DNA from: Dichloromethanomonas sp964477085
Lineage (GTDB): Bacteria; Bacillota; Desulfitobacteriia; Desulfitobacteriales; Syntrophobotulaceae
Length of the DNA stretch: 55,721 nt
Direction of reading: 5' to 3'
Assembly: GCA_964477085.1 (NCBI GenBank)
Contig: CAYZDF010000012.1
Location: 1 to 55,721 of the forward strand
Shown: positions 17,250 to 24,963 of the stretch, piece after piece
How positions within the stretch are numbered: position 1 is the first letter of the stretch
Layout: each line of letters opens with the position of its first letter
Notes under the pieces: model-generated
Seen by the model: the letters and a program-made list of their open reading frames with translations, nothing else
The model's database searches: none
What the model was told of the DNA's origin: nothing
Made by a program: the position numbers and the translations under genes

Positions 17250-18337
17250 GAGGTCCCATCCTTTTCTATCATTAGTTCCAGTAAGGCTATCGCTCCGACC
17301 GCTTCCACCACGGGTACCGCCCTAGGAACGATACAAGGATCATGTCTTCCTTTGATCTTAATCTCTACTTCCGTAAGACTAGCCATATCGACCGTTCTTT
17401 GTTCACGAGCAATCGATGGAGTTGGCTTAATCGCCGTCCGGAAAATAATCGGCATTCCATTGGTTATGCCACCCTGAATACCCCCATTATGATTGGTAAC
17501 CATCCTGACAACATTATCTTGGAGCGCCAAAGGATCGTTAGCCTCAGAACCTCGCTTTCTCGTAATAGCAAACCCTGCACCAAATTCCACTCCTTTGACG
17601 GCAGGTATGGAGAAAAGAAGGTGAGCTAATTTACTTTCTACACTATCGAAAAAAGGAGAGCCTATACCAACGGATACACCAGTAATAGCAGTTTCAATGA
17701 TACCTCCTACCGAATCTTGTTCGGTTTTGGCCTGTAGGATTTGCTCCTCCATCAACAGTCCCTGAGCCGGATCTAAAACAGGGAAAGACTTTTCAACCAT
17801 TTCAGACAGCAGCCCTGAATTAACCCCTACCGCATCAAAGCTGCGCTCCTCGATATCACCGATGCTTAAAATGTGACTGCCTACCGTGATTCCCCTCTTA
17901 TTGAGAACCTGTTTGGCTATGGCCCCGGCTATCACTAGTGGAGCGGTTAGTCTTCCCGAGAAATGCCCTCCTCCCCGATAATCGTTAAACCCGGAATGCT
18001 TAACTCTGGCCGTGAAATCGGCGTGACCGGGACGCATCAGATTTTTGATCTCATTATAATCTTTGGATTGCCGATCTTTATTCCAGATGATGATAGAGAG
18101 TGGGGCTCCCGTTGTATGGGCATTGAAAACACCGCTTAATATTTGAAAGTCATCGTTTTCTTGTCTGGCTGTGGCGAGTGGTGATTTTCCAGGAGCTCTT
18201 CTGCTGAGTTCCCGGCCGATAAGGGTTTGGTCCAGCGCAATACCCGCCGGCAGGCCTCCAATCAGGATCCCCACACAAGCGCCATGGGATTCGCCAAATA
18301 TCGATAGTTTGAAATAGTCACCCCAGATGCCACTCAT
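17237..18337 (-). CDS. aroC: chorismate synthase
   Basis: Last step of the shikimate pathway, EPSP to chorismate, needing reduced FMN. Signatures are FGESHGACVG near the N-terminus, RRAPGKSPLATARQE, and RPGHADFTARVKHSG followed by DYRGGGHFSGR. 366 residues, normal length. GGGAGG lies nine bases before the ATG. Its start overlaps the aroA stop by four bases (ATGA) and its end overlaps pheA, so translation is tightly coupled. Chorismate from here also feeds the men operon. Confidence 0.96.
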   Translation of the reverse strand: MSGIWGDYFKLSIFGESHGACVGILIGGLPAGIALDQTLIGRELSRRAPGKSPLATARQENDDFQILSGVFNAHTTGAPLSIIIWNKDRQSKDYNEIKNLMRPGHADFTARVKHSGFNDYRGGGHFSGRLTAPLVIAGAIAKQVLNKRGITVGSHILSIGDIEERSFDAVGVNSGLLSEMVEKSFPVLDPAQGLLMEEQILQAKTEQDSVGGIIETAITGVSVGIGSPFFDSVESKLAHLLFSIPAVKGVEFGAGFAITRKRGSEANDPLALQDNVVRMVTNHNGGIQGGITNGMPIIFRTAIKPTPSIAREQRTVDMASLTEVEIKIKGRHDPCIVPRAVPVVEAVGAIALLELMIEKDGTSWMI

Positions 18338-19617
18338 GAAATTCTACCTCCCATCTTCTCAAAGTCCCGCCAAAAATGTGGATAAGATTTTTTAACCGCA
18401 TCACTACCCGTGATTACAATAGGGTCTTTACACTTGATGGAAGCGACAGCCAACGCCATGGCGATCCGGTGGTCATTCCAACTATCCACGACACCACCGT
18501 TAAGGCTTTCCACACCTTCGAAGAGTAGTCCCTCATCAAGTTCCTGAACTTTGGCCCCCAGTTTATTTAACTCTGTCGCTATCGCCTTAAGTCGATCCGA
18601 TTCTTTGATTCTAAGTCTTGCTGCATTGACAATTTCAGTCTTCCCCTGACTGAGAGCTGCTAGAACGGCCAATACGGGAACAAGGTCAGGACATTGTCCG
18701 GCATCGATTACCGTCCCTTTGGTCTGAGCAGGAAGAACATCTAAGCCCTGATCATTCTCTCGGATATTTCCTCCCATGTTTTGAACAATATCCAGAATCG
18801 CTTTATCTCCTTGCAGTGAATTCGGATTGATATCCAGGCAGGTGATTTCACCACCTAAAGTACCGGCTACGATCCAAAATGCAGCTTGAGAATAATCCCC
18901 TTCGATTCTATAATCACAATTTTGATAGTGTTGTTGACCCTTGATGTAAAATTCCCGGTAATTGTTATTCTCAACTTTGATACCAAACTTTTGCTGGACA
19001 TCAATAGTAAGATCAACGTATCCTTTGGATTCTAACTCCGTTGTTACGATAATCCTGGAATCATCATCGAGTAAAGGCAGAAGAAATAAGAGGCCTGTGA
19101 TGAATTGTGAACTGACGTTTCCTTCCAGGTGATACGTTCCTGGCTTGAGGCTGCCTTCGATAGTAAGAGGTAATAATCCTCCCCTTGTTTGATAAGCGAT
19201 TCCTTGTTCCTCAAACATTTGATAATAGGCATTGAGCGGACGTTCAATCAGTTTCCCCTGCCCGGTAAACGTTACTCTATCCCCTGTTTTCGAGGCCAGG
19301 GGGATGAGAAACCTTAAGGTAGAACCTGATTCATGGCAATCAATGGTATCAGAAGAAAGTCTCAGATTGGGTGATCCTTTGATCTTGATGGTACAAGGCT
19401 CCCCTTCTTCTTTGGCATCAGTATTGAAAACATTGGTTCCCATGACACTCATACCTTTTAAGGTAGCCGAAATATCCTGGGAGAATACGACATTGTCAAT
19501 TCTACTTATTCCTTCAGCCAAACCAGCACAGATAACGGCACGGTGACTGATACTTTTGGAAGGAGGTATTCTGATCTTTCCTTGGAGTATTGACTGTTTA
19601 ATATTTATCCTTTGCAA
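18334..19617 (-). CDS. aroA: 3-phosphoshikimate 1-carboxyvinyltransferase (EPSP synthase)
   Basis: Transfers enolpyruvate from PEP to shikimate-3-phosphate. Near the N-terminus is PPSKSISHRAVICAGLA, then GSTLRFLIPLAS, and toward the C-terminus RIKESDRLKAIATEL and the SWNDHRIAMALA segment. 427 residues, normal length. The start is TTG19617, with AAGGAGG seven bases upstream. The inner reading frame looks intact. It follows tyrA by 12 bases. Confidence 0.95.
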   Translation of the reverse strand: MQRINIKQSILQGKIRIPPSKSISHRAVICAGLAEGISRIDNVVFSQDISATLKGMSVMGTNVFNTDAKEEGEPCTIKIKGSPNLRLSSDTIDCHESGSTLRFLIPLASKTGDRVTFTGQGKLIERPLNAYYQMFEEQGIAYQTRGGLLPLTIEGSLKPGTYHLEGNVSSQFITGLLFLLPLLDDDSRIIVTTELESKGYVDLTIDVQQKFGIKVENNNYREFYIKGQQHYQNCDYRIEGDYSQAAFWIVAGTLGGEITCLDINPNSLQGDKAILDIVQNMGGNIRENDQGLDVLPAQTKGTVIDAGQCPDLVPVLAVLAALSQGKTEIVNAARLRIKESDRLKAIATELNKLGAKVQELDEGLLFEGVESLNGGVVDSWNDHRIAMALAVASIKCKDPIVITGSDAVKKSYPHFWRDFEKMGGRIS

Positions 19618-19629
19618 AACTGAACCTCC

Positions 19630-20493
19630 TTAGAATTGTTGTCTCGCTTGGTTTCCCTTGTTTAGCTGTTGAATTAGCGAATCATCATCACCTTGAGAAA
19701 GTGCATCTTTTATTTTTGTTATATTATCCATAAATATATCGATCTGTGTCAAAACATTTTCCTTATTTTCCACCAAAAGTTCACTCCATAGTCTAACATT
19801 CATCTTGGCAACCCGGGTTGCATCCCGGAAGCTTCCACCGATCAGTTTATCGGTATCATGATAGGCGGAACTATTCATGAGGGCGGTGGCTATCAGATGA
19901 GGCAGTTGACTGGTTAAGGCGATGATCTCATCATGTTTCTCCGGACTCATATAGATGGGTTTCTGGCAGCCGATAGAGCAAATCATCCTTTCCACTAAGG
20001 CGATACTCTCTTTCTTATTTTTATCTACGGGGGTAACAAGATAATTAGCCCCGGCGAGAAGGTCGGCAGAAGCATGAGCGAATCCGCTGCATTCTTTGCC
20101 CGCCAGGGGGTGTCCGCCCACAAAATCAAGATCTTCCCTCAGGACCTCCCTGATTTCTCGCACTATTATTTCCTTGATGCCTCCGGTATCGGTGATGACC
20201 GCTCCTGCTTTGAAATTGGCCATATTCTCTTTGATAAACTGAACGGCCAACCCTGGGTATATACAGATCACCACCAAGTCAGAACGCTTCAAGATGTCAG
20301 CTCCATCGCTGCAACCACCATCGATGATACCTCCAACGCATGCTTCTTTCAGAATTGTCTGATCGATATCGATGGCCCAAATCTTCCGGGGATTAGTCTT
20401 TCTTAGAGCCAGAGCCATTGATCCCCCAATCAGCCCCAGTCCTACGATCGTAATCTCCATATTTCTAAAGTCCGGTTCTTCCAAGATATCCAC
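19630..20493 (-). CDS. tyrA: prephenate dehydrogenase
   Basis: NAD(P)-dependent oxidative decarboxylation of prephenate to 4-hydroxyphenylpyruvate for tyrosine. The Rossmann glycine motif is VGLGLIGGS near residue 20, followed by a typical acidic end of beta-2 (AIDID). The catalytic-type HPLAGKE segment is at about 128-134. 287 residues with no C-terminal ACT domain, so feedback control, if any, would be elsewhere. The start is not clear: GTG20493 has only a weak ribosome site, while GAGGTGG just downstream suits TTG20484. Confidence 0.92.
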   Translation of the reverse strand: MDILEEPDFRNMEITIVGLGLIGGSMALALRKTNPRKIWAIDIDQTILKEACVGGIIDGGCSDGADILKRSDLVVICIYPGLAVQFIKENMANFKAGAVITDTGGIKEIIVREIREVLREDLDFVGGHPLAGKECSGFAHASADLLAGANYLVTPVDKNKKESIALVERMICSIGCQKPIYMSPEKHDEIIALTSQLPHLIATALMNSSAYHDTDKLIGGSFRDATRVAKMNVRLWSELLVENKENVLTQIDIFMDNITKIKDALSQGDDDSLIQQLNKGNQARQQF

Positions 20494-20521
20494 CTCATTA
20501 CTGCAAATTATTTCAAACCAT

Positions 20522-21547
20522 TCACTGGCTATAATCGATAACTTTTCCTTGAATATTGGCGAGTTCCTTCAATGAACCCATGAGTGTTCGGAACCGTTCA
20601 GGTTTGATGGACTGCTGACCGTCACATTTAGCATTGACAGGATCATTATGAACCTCCACCATGACTCCGTCAGCCCCTACGACCATAGCTGCTTTGGCCA
20701 TCGGATCCACCAGCCACCATAGACCACCGGCATGACTTGGGTCAACAATAACCGGCAGATGACTCAGTTTTTTGATTACCGGGATGGCAGAAAGGTCCAG
20801 AGTATTGCGAGTGTAATTCTCAAATGTTCTGATTCCTCTTTCACAGAGTATGACATTTTCATTGCCGTGAGCCAGTACATACTCTGCTGCCAGTAAAAGC
20901 TCTTCGATCGTGGCTGACAGACCTCTCTTCAAGATAATAGGCTTCTGAATTTTACCCACTTCTTTTAACAATTCGAAATTCTGCATATTCCTGGCACCAA
21001 TCTGAATAACGTCGACGTCTTCAATAAACCTTTCCAGATGTTCAGTTGACATGAGTTCAGATACAATGGGAAGTCCCGTCTTTTCTCTGGCTGACTTAAG
21101 CAATTCCAAGCCATCTTCCCTTAACCCCTGGAAACTGTAGGGTGATGATCTTGGCTTGAATGCTCCTCCTCGTAATAACCCTGCTCCGGCCTGTTTAACA
21201 TCGTGAGCGATACTGGTAATCTGTTCTTCACTTTCCACCGAACACGGGCCTGCGATCACTGCGAAGTGCTCGCCGCCAATCTTCCTGCCGGCGATCTCAA
21301 CCACAGAATCTTCGGGATGGAACAGGCGGTTGGCAATCTTATATGGTTCCTGAACCTTGATCACTTTCTCTACACTATCAATCGCGAGAATGCGGTCGGC
21401 ATCTACGGTATTGGTATTACCGATCAGACCGAAAACATGGTAATTAACCCCCTTGGACTCATGAATACCACATCCTAGTTCTGTTATTCGGCACTTGATT
21501 CTCTCAATTTCTTCTTCTGAAGTTTTAGGTTTCATCACAATTATCAC
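20522..21547 (-). CDS. aroF: 3-deoxy-7-phosphoheptulonate synthase, type I-beta with N-terminal regulatory domain
   Basis: First step of aromatic synthesis, PEP plus erythrose-4-phosphate to DAHP. Residues 1-70 form a ferredoxin-like regulatory domain as in Thermotoga DAHP synthase, where Tyr or Phe inhibits. The barrel shows IAGPCSVES, RGGAFKPRSSPYSFQG, IQIGARNMQNF, ILKRG and VDPSHAGG. I chose GTG21547, which follows GGAGG and gives a start MIIVMKPKT like that of relatives; upstream in-frame TTG/ATG codons lie over the ribosome site. First structural gene of the operon, behind the Phe/Tyr leader. Confidence 0.94.
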   Translation of the reverse strand: MIIVMKPKTSEEEIERIKCRITELGCGIHESKGVNYHVFGLIGNTNTVDADRILAIDSVEKVIKVQEPYKIANRLFHPEDSVVEIAGRKIGGEHFAVIAGPCSVESEEQITSIAHDVKQAGAGLLRGGAFKPRSSPYSFQGLREDGLELLKSAREKTGLPIVSELMSTEHLERFIEDVDVIQIGARNMQNFELLKEVGKIQKPIILKRGLSATIEELLLAAEYVLAHGNENVILCERGIRTFENYTRNTLDLSAIPVIKKLSHLPVIVDPSHAGGLWWLVDPMAKAAMVVGADGVMVEVHNDPVNAKCDGQQSIKPERFRTLMGSLKELANIQGKVIDYSQ

Positions 21548-21693
21548 TTCAATTACCTCCATCAATTTGTCATTTCATTCCTGTTTGAAGCATTTGCTAT
21601 TTGCTTCGGTACTTCCCTTGAAGTTTTGCTCAGACGGCTTCCGGAATTCCGTCAGAACTCATACTTCAAAAACGATTAACTAAGATTAATAAA

Positions 21694-21723
21694 AAGAAGG
21701 CTCATTTTCTAATGAGCCTTCTT
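21694..21723 (-). terminator. attenuator terminator in the aro operon leader
   Basis: On the minus strand a perfect 13-bp stem (21723-21711 with 21706-21694, loop AGAA) is followed by TTTATTAATC. It sits between the leader peptide and aroF. An upstream stretch (21811-21801) can pair with 21720-21709, the 5' arm and part of the loop, over 11 bp with one G-U and one bulged G. That would prevent the terminator, so it is the likely switch point. Confidence 0.82.
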
Positions 21724-21773
21724 AAACAGTAGCGTTTTAAGATTCCAGCTTTATTGTAAGGTTCAAGGAGTTA

Positions 21774-21950
21774 TCAAGTGGTTAATTGAATCCTCCCTCT
21801 AAGCCCATTAGATAAGAGTTCCTGTATTCTTTTGTAAAACAAGCAAAAATAGCCGGTGCTAAAATAAAAGTAAAAATAGCACAGGCTAAAGTTAAAGTAA
21901 AAGCTAAACTTATTAACTTGTTTTTCGGTTCTCTTATCGAGCATTTCCAT
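21774..21950 (-). CDS. Phe/Tyr-rich leader peptide of the aro operon
   Basis: A 58-codon ORF with ATG21950 seven bases after GGGAG, read from a consensus promoter. Codons 15-39 hold 9 Phe and 6 Tyr (15 of 25), including FSFYFNF and YFYFYF. It stands before the operon for Phe and Tyr synthesis and is followed by an intrinsic terminator. This matches the plan of leader peptides such as enterobacterial PheL: ribosome stalling at Phe/Tyr codons when charged tRNA is scarce favours an antiterminator. A segment in codons 22-23 can also pair with the antiterminator strand (AGCCT with GGGCT), giving a possible protector stem. Control by stalling is inferred. Another frame could encode a 60-residue hydrophobic peptide but has only a TTG start inside this ribosome site. 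Confidence 0.8.
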   Translation of the reverse strand: MEMLDKRTEKQVNKFSFYFNFSLCYFYFYFSTGYFCLFYKRIQELLSNGLRGRIQLTT

Positions 21951-21988
21951 TGTGATTCTCCCAATCGAACGAAAACTAATTTTTGTTC

Positions 21989-22017
21989 ATTATACTTAAG
22001 GATTTGAGCTCTGTCAA
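21989..22017 (-). promoter_or_regulatory. consensus sigma-A promoter of the aro operon
   Basis: On the minus strand, TTGACA (22017-22012) and TATAAT (21994-21989) are separated by exactly 17 bases, a perfect match to the vegetative consensus. Transcription should start near 21982, about 32 bases before the leader ATG. A promoter this strong fits control by attenuation after initiation. Confidence 0.88.
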
Positions 22018-22133
22018 TGATTTATTGATATTAAATTAGCCCTGTTCATTATTTAATTTCTATTATATGTTAAACTACTGTAAAATAACATACATTTTTA
22101 TCATAATTTTACGTTGCGTAGTTAAATATTTCC

Positions 22134-22889
22134 TCAATACCCCTTGATGCTCGGAATTTTGAACTCGATTGTAAATACTGTTCCTTTTTGACTAGTATAG
22201 ACTTCGATCTGAGCCTCGTGCCGTTTACAGATACTATAAGCGACAGACAGACCTAATCCTGTCCCCCTCTCTTTGGTAGTCAAAAATGGTGACCCGATCA
22301 GTTCCAGAACTTCAGGATTGATTCCTCTTCCTTCATCCTTAATTTTGAGAATGACTCTTTGATCGTGAACAGCTGTGGATATAATCACACTCCTGCCTTT
22401 TTCCATCGCGTCCAGAGAGTTGCGGCACATAATTAGAATGAGATGTCTGATCTCTTTCATCCTTATCATTATTTTTGGCAGGACTTCAAGGTTCGTTTCT
22501 AAGAACTTTCCCTCTTTTTCAGCCATGGCTTGAACCAAAGGAATGATGGAAGTGATAATTTCATTTAGGTCATATAGTTCAACCTTACTGTCTAACCCGC
22601 CATTAACTGTCAGAAATCCGCCTATAATGGCATTAACACCATCCAGTTCTTCAATCATCATTTGAAGGTATTCTTTATTGGTGGCGAGAGAAGGTTTATG
22701 TAAAAACATCTGCAAGAAACCTCGGACTGTAGTCATTGGATTCCTGATCTCATGACTAATAATCTCGGCTATTTCGCTAACCAGCATCAGAATCTCAAAA
22801 CTTGCGATTTCGTCCTTGAGAATATCGAGCTTGTCCTCATCCAGCTTTTCCGTATCGTTGAAACCTATCTCGGAAACTTTATTTTTCAT
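22134..22889 (-). CDS. soluble sensor histidine kinase, orphan
   Basis: A 251-residue kinase without membrane helices or a recognisable sensor domain. The phosphoacceptor is His46 in IISHEIRNPMTT. The catalytic domain has CRNSLDAM (N box), KDEGRGI (G1), SPFLTTKERGTGLGLS (F and G2 boxes). The compact H-box sequence resembles sporulation-type kinases of Firmicutes (KinB/KinC style), but the signal and partner are unknown and no response regulator is adjacent. GAGGAG lies only two bases before the ATG. Confidence 0.9.
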   Translation of the reverse strand: MKNKVSEIGFNDTEKLDEDKLDILKDEIASFEILMLVSEIAEIISHEIRNPMTTVRGFLQMFLHKPSLATNKEYLQMMIEELDGVNAIIGGFLTVNGGLDSKVELYDLNEIITSIIPLVQAMAEKEGKFLETNLEVLPKIMIRMKEIRHLILIMCRNSLDAMEKGRSVIISTAVHDQRVILKIKDEGRGINPEVLELIGSPFLTTKERGTGLGLSVAYSICKRHEAQIEVYTSQKGTVFTIEFKIPSIKGY

Positions 22890-22921
22890 AACTCCTCAAA
22901 AATACCAACATGATAATTGAA

Positions 22922-22942
22922 AAAAGCACTTTTTGTGCTTTT
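22922..22942 (-). terminator. small intrinsic terminator
   Basis: AAAAGCAC and GTGCTTTT form an 8-bp stem with a five-base loop. On the minus strand it ends in a T-run. It lies between the kinase gene and the upstream 358-codon gene and probably ends that gene's transcript. The rest of 22890-23098 is AT-rich with nothing else seen. Confidence 0.65.
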
Positions 22943-23098
22943 CTAATTCCATATGCATTTTATTTAAAAATGATGGTTCTTGTCTACCGTTTTATGTCAA
23001 ATAATGTCGCCAGTTTCAATAATAGTTTTTTACATTATCTTACAGCTTATATCTTTTTTTGTTAAACGGTTTCTTTTATTTAATTTCTCTTTTTACAA

Positions 23099-24175
23099 CT
23101 ATCCAATTACTATTCCCACTTCAGGCAGAAGACAATGAATCACTAAGAATTGATGTTCTGCAGCAGCTTGCATAAATTTAACCCAGTGCGACTCCTCAAA
23201 TGATTCTTTTCTCCGAAAAGCGTGATAATTGTATTTTTGGTAATGAAGATTAGTGGCTTTAGGAACTTTTATTGCTTCGACCGCCTCACTGAACCATCGT
23301 TTATCATTATAAGCCAAAGTACGATCCGTATCATCAAAATCTTTAAACTCAAAATAGTTTTCTTTGATTCGTTTGAGCCAGTTTTCATATCGTTCCTCTT
23401 TATTCCCCTGGAAGGATAATATCTGACGAAATCTTTCCAGATAATCGTCGAAAGGTCTGACTTTAAAATTTGATGTATATTGTAGATTCTTTGCCAAGAA
23501 ATAAACGAGATATTCATAAATATTTTTTACCCCTGGCAAGTATCTCTCTTCAAGGTTATTGACGTAAAAAGACTTTTTACTTCTGCTATATCCCCATTGT
23601 GCATAGGGGATATCCGGATTAGTTAAAACTTCTCCGTGACCGATAGCAAAACAATCCGTACTCCATCGGTCCAGAAGCTTCAAAGGTAACCGAGAGACGT
23701 TATCCCTATACCCTTTTCCATCAACACCGGAAATAAGCTGAACATCGTTATGCGAATTATATAAGCCTTTAAAATCTTGATGAGCAAAGGAATCAGCAAA
23801 ACAATGCAACCCAATACCTAATCGGTATAAGAGGTGAGACGTTGCTGAACAGCGGATATCTTCAAGCAACAAGGCCATCACCTTGGAATCTGGAGCAACG
23901 ACCATAGGATCTTTATTTTTGTTTCCCTGGGGAAGATAATGGAAAGGAATCCAGATCTCCAAAGCCTCATTGATATCGTAATTTCTGGGTGAGAGGAGTT
24001 TGTGGGCAGTCTGGGTTTGTTTAAAAAAACCACCGTTGCGAAATTTCAGGGCAGGTCTATGCACTGCATCATCGACATATTGAGATGCATAGGCTACGAT
24101 CTCGGCGTATTGACTCTTCATCCCCGCTATGCGACAGAGAACATAGATCGCCGAATAGTGAAGGTCGATTTGCAT
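23099..24175 (-). CDS. DUF6765-like protein, possible metal-dependent hydrolase fold
   Basis: A 358-residue cytoplasmic protein that I place tentatively with DUF6765-type proteins. It begins MQIDLHYSAIYVLCRIAG and has GIGLHCFADSFAHQDF at about 140. The H-x3-D-x3-H spacing is like the metal sites of zinc phospholipase C and S1/P1 nuclease folds. Other conserved-looking His/Asp residues are HYLPQGN and the acidic-aromatic C-terminal half. No signal peptide. Start ATG is preceded by AGGAGAG. Function unknown; a metal-binding helical hydrolase is a guess. Confidence 0.6.
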   Translation of the reverse strand: MQIDLHYSAIYVLCRIAGMKSQYAEIVAYASQYVDDAVHRPALKFRNGGFFKQTQTAHKLLSPRNYDINEALEIWIPFHYLPQGNKNKDPMVVAPDSKVMALLLEDIRCSATSHLLYRLGIGLHCFADSFAHQDFKGLYNSHNDVQLISGVDGKGYRDNVSRLPLKLLDRWSTDCFAIGHGEVLTNPDIPYAQWGYSRSKKSFYVNNLEERYLPGVKNIYEYLVYFLAKNLQYTSNFKVRPFDDYLERFRQILSFQGNKEERYENWLKRIKENYFEFKDFDDTDRTLAYNDKRWFSEAVEAIKVPKATNLHYQKYNYHAFRRKESFEESHWVKFMQAAAEHQFLVIHCLLPEVGIVIG

Positions 24176-24352
24176 AATTGAAACACTCTCCTAGTAGAAG
24201 GGATATCCATCCCTTAATCATACTAGAAGCATATTCCAACCTCATCCAAAAAATATCCAAAAAATAGCGAATTTCTTGTCTGTGGTATCTCCTTACCTTA
24301 ATATTTGGTTCATCATTTGGCTCATAAATTCGATGCAATAAATCGATCAGTA

Positions 24353-24847
24353 TTATGGAATCATCTCATCCCAAGGTTCCAGGGAAAAGGCCTTGGTCTG
24401 CAGTTCAGAAATCTTGGTCTTGAACCACTCGGTATGGAGATTCTCATCAATGAAATTATCCTGAAGGATTTTAACTAGGTCTTTGCTTCCATAAGAACTC
24501 TGTTTAAGGTTTTCGATAAGCTCCCGATAATCTTTCATGGCCTTTTGTTCAATAATAGTATTTACTTTGAGAACCTCAGCCAGATTGGCAGAACCGATTA
24601 TTTTACCGGCTAAATGCCCGATCATGGGAGAGATAACATCACCAATAGCAGTTGGTTTTGCTCCTAATTCCTTAATCTTAGTACCGATATTTTGAACATG
24701 TCCTAGTTCAATTAAAGAGAGTCTATCAAAAACTAGACCTGCATATTCATTTTTAAAGGCCTTGCTTTGAGACTTATAGAGTTCAACTTGGTTCAGCTCC
24801 AGACTGTAAAACCAGTTTAAGCGAGAAATCAATTGCTCTTTATCCAT
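24353..24847 (-). CDS. ferritin-like diiron protein
   Basis: A 164-residue helical protein with a full carboxylate-bridged diiron ligand set: Glu17, Glu47-x2-His50, Glu100 and Glu135-x2-His138. The two E-x2-H motifs and spacing match the Coq7/rubrerythrin-like ferritin fold. In anaerobes such proteins often handle oxygen or peroxide stress or bind iron. Coq7 hydroxylase activity is unlikely in a menaquinone-making anaerobe. I chose ATG24847 after AAGGTGAT; GTG24856 upstream overlaps that site. Stands alone between DUF6765-like and addA. Confidence 0.72.
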   Translation of the reverse strand: MDKEQLISRLNWFYSLELNQVELYKSQSKAFKNEYAGLVFDRLSLIELGHVQNIGTKIKELGAKPTAIGDVISPMIGHLAGKIIGSANLAEVLKVNTIIEQKAMKDYRELIENLKQSSYGSKDLVKILQDNFIDENLHTEWFKTKISELQTKAFSLEPWDEMIP

Positions 24848-24963
24848 TATTATCACCTTTCCGGATGAGGATGAAGAAAACTTCCATTCCTATTATGTCA
24901 ACAGAAGGCAATAACATGTATCAGAGAAAAACTGACCAATAGCAGGTCATAGATGAAAAACCA

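Noticed and set aside
21676..21689. TTAAC-x4-ATTAA dyad, similar to the dehalobox bound by CprK in related dehalogenating bacteria.
   Set aside because: It is imperfect and falls in the AT-rich tail after the aro attenuator, with no reductive dehalogenase gene nearby.
21782..21964. 60-residue hydrophobic peptide in another frame over the aro leader, looking like a small membrane protein.
   Set aside because: Its only start is a TTG lying within the GGGAG ribosome site that suits ATG21950 in the Phe/Tyr frame. The composition of the Phe/Tyr frame and the operon behind it favour the leader reading. Comparative data could still reverse this.
20522..22133. T-box riboswitch upstream of the aromatic operon.
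   Set aside because: I found no T-box sequence (AGGGTGGNACCGCG-like) in the leader. The Phe/Tyr leader peptide explains the terminator better.
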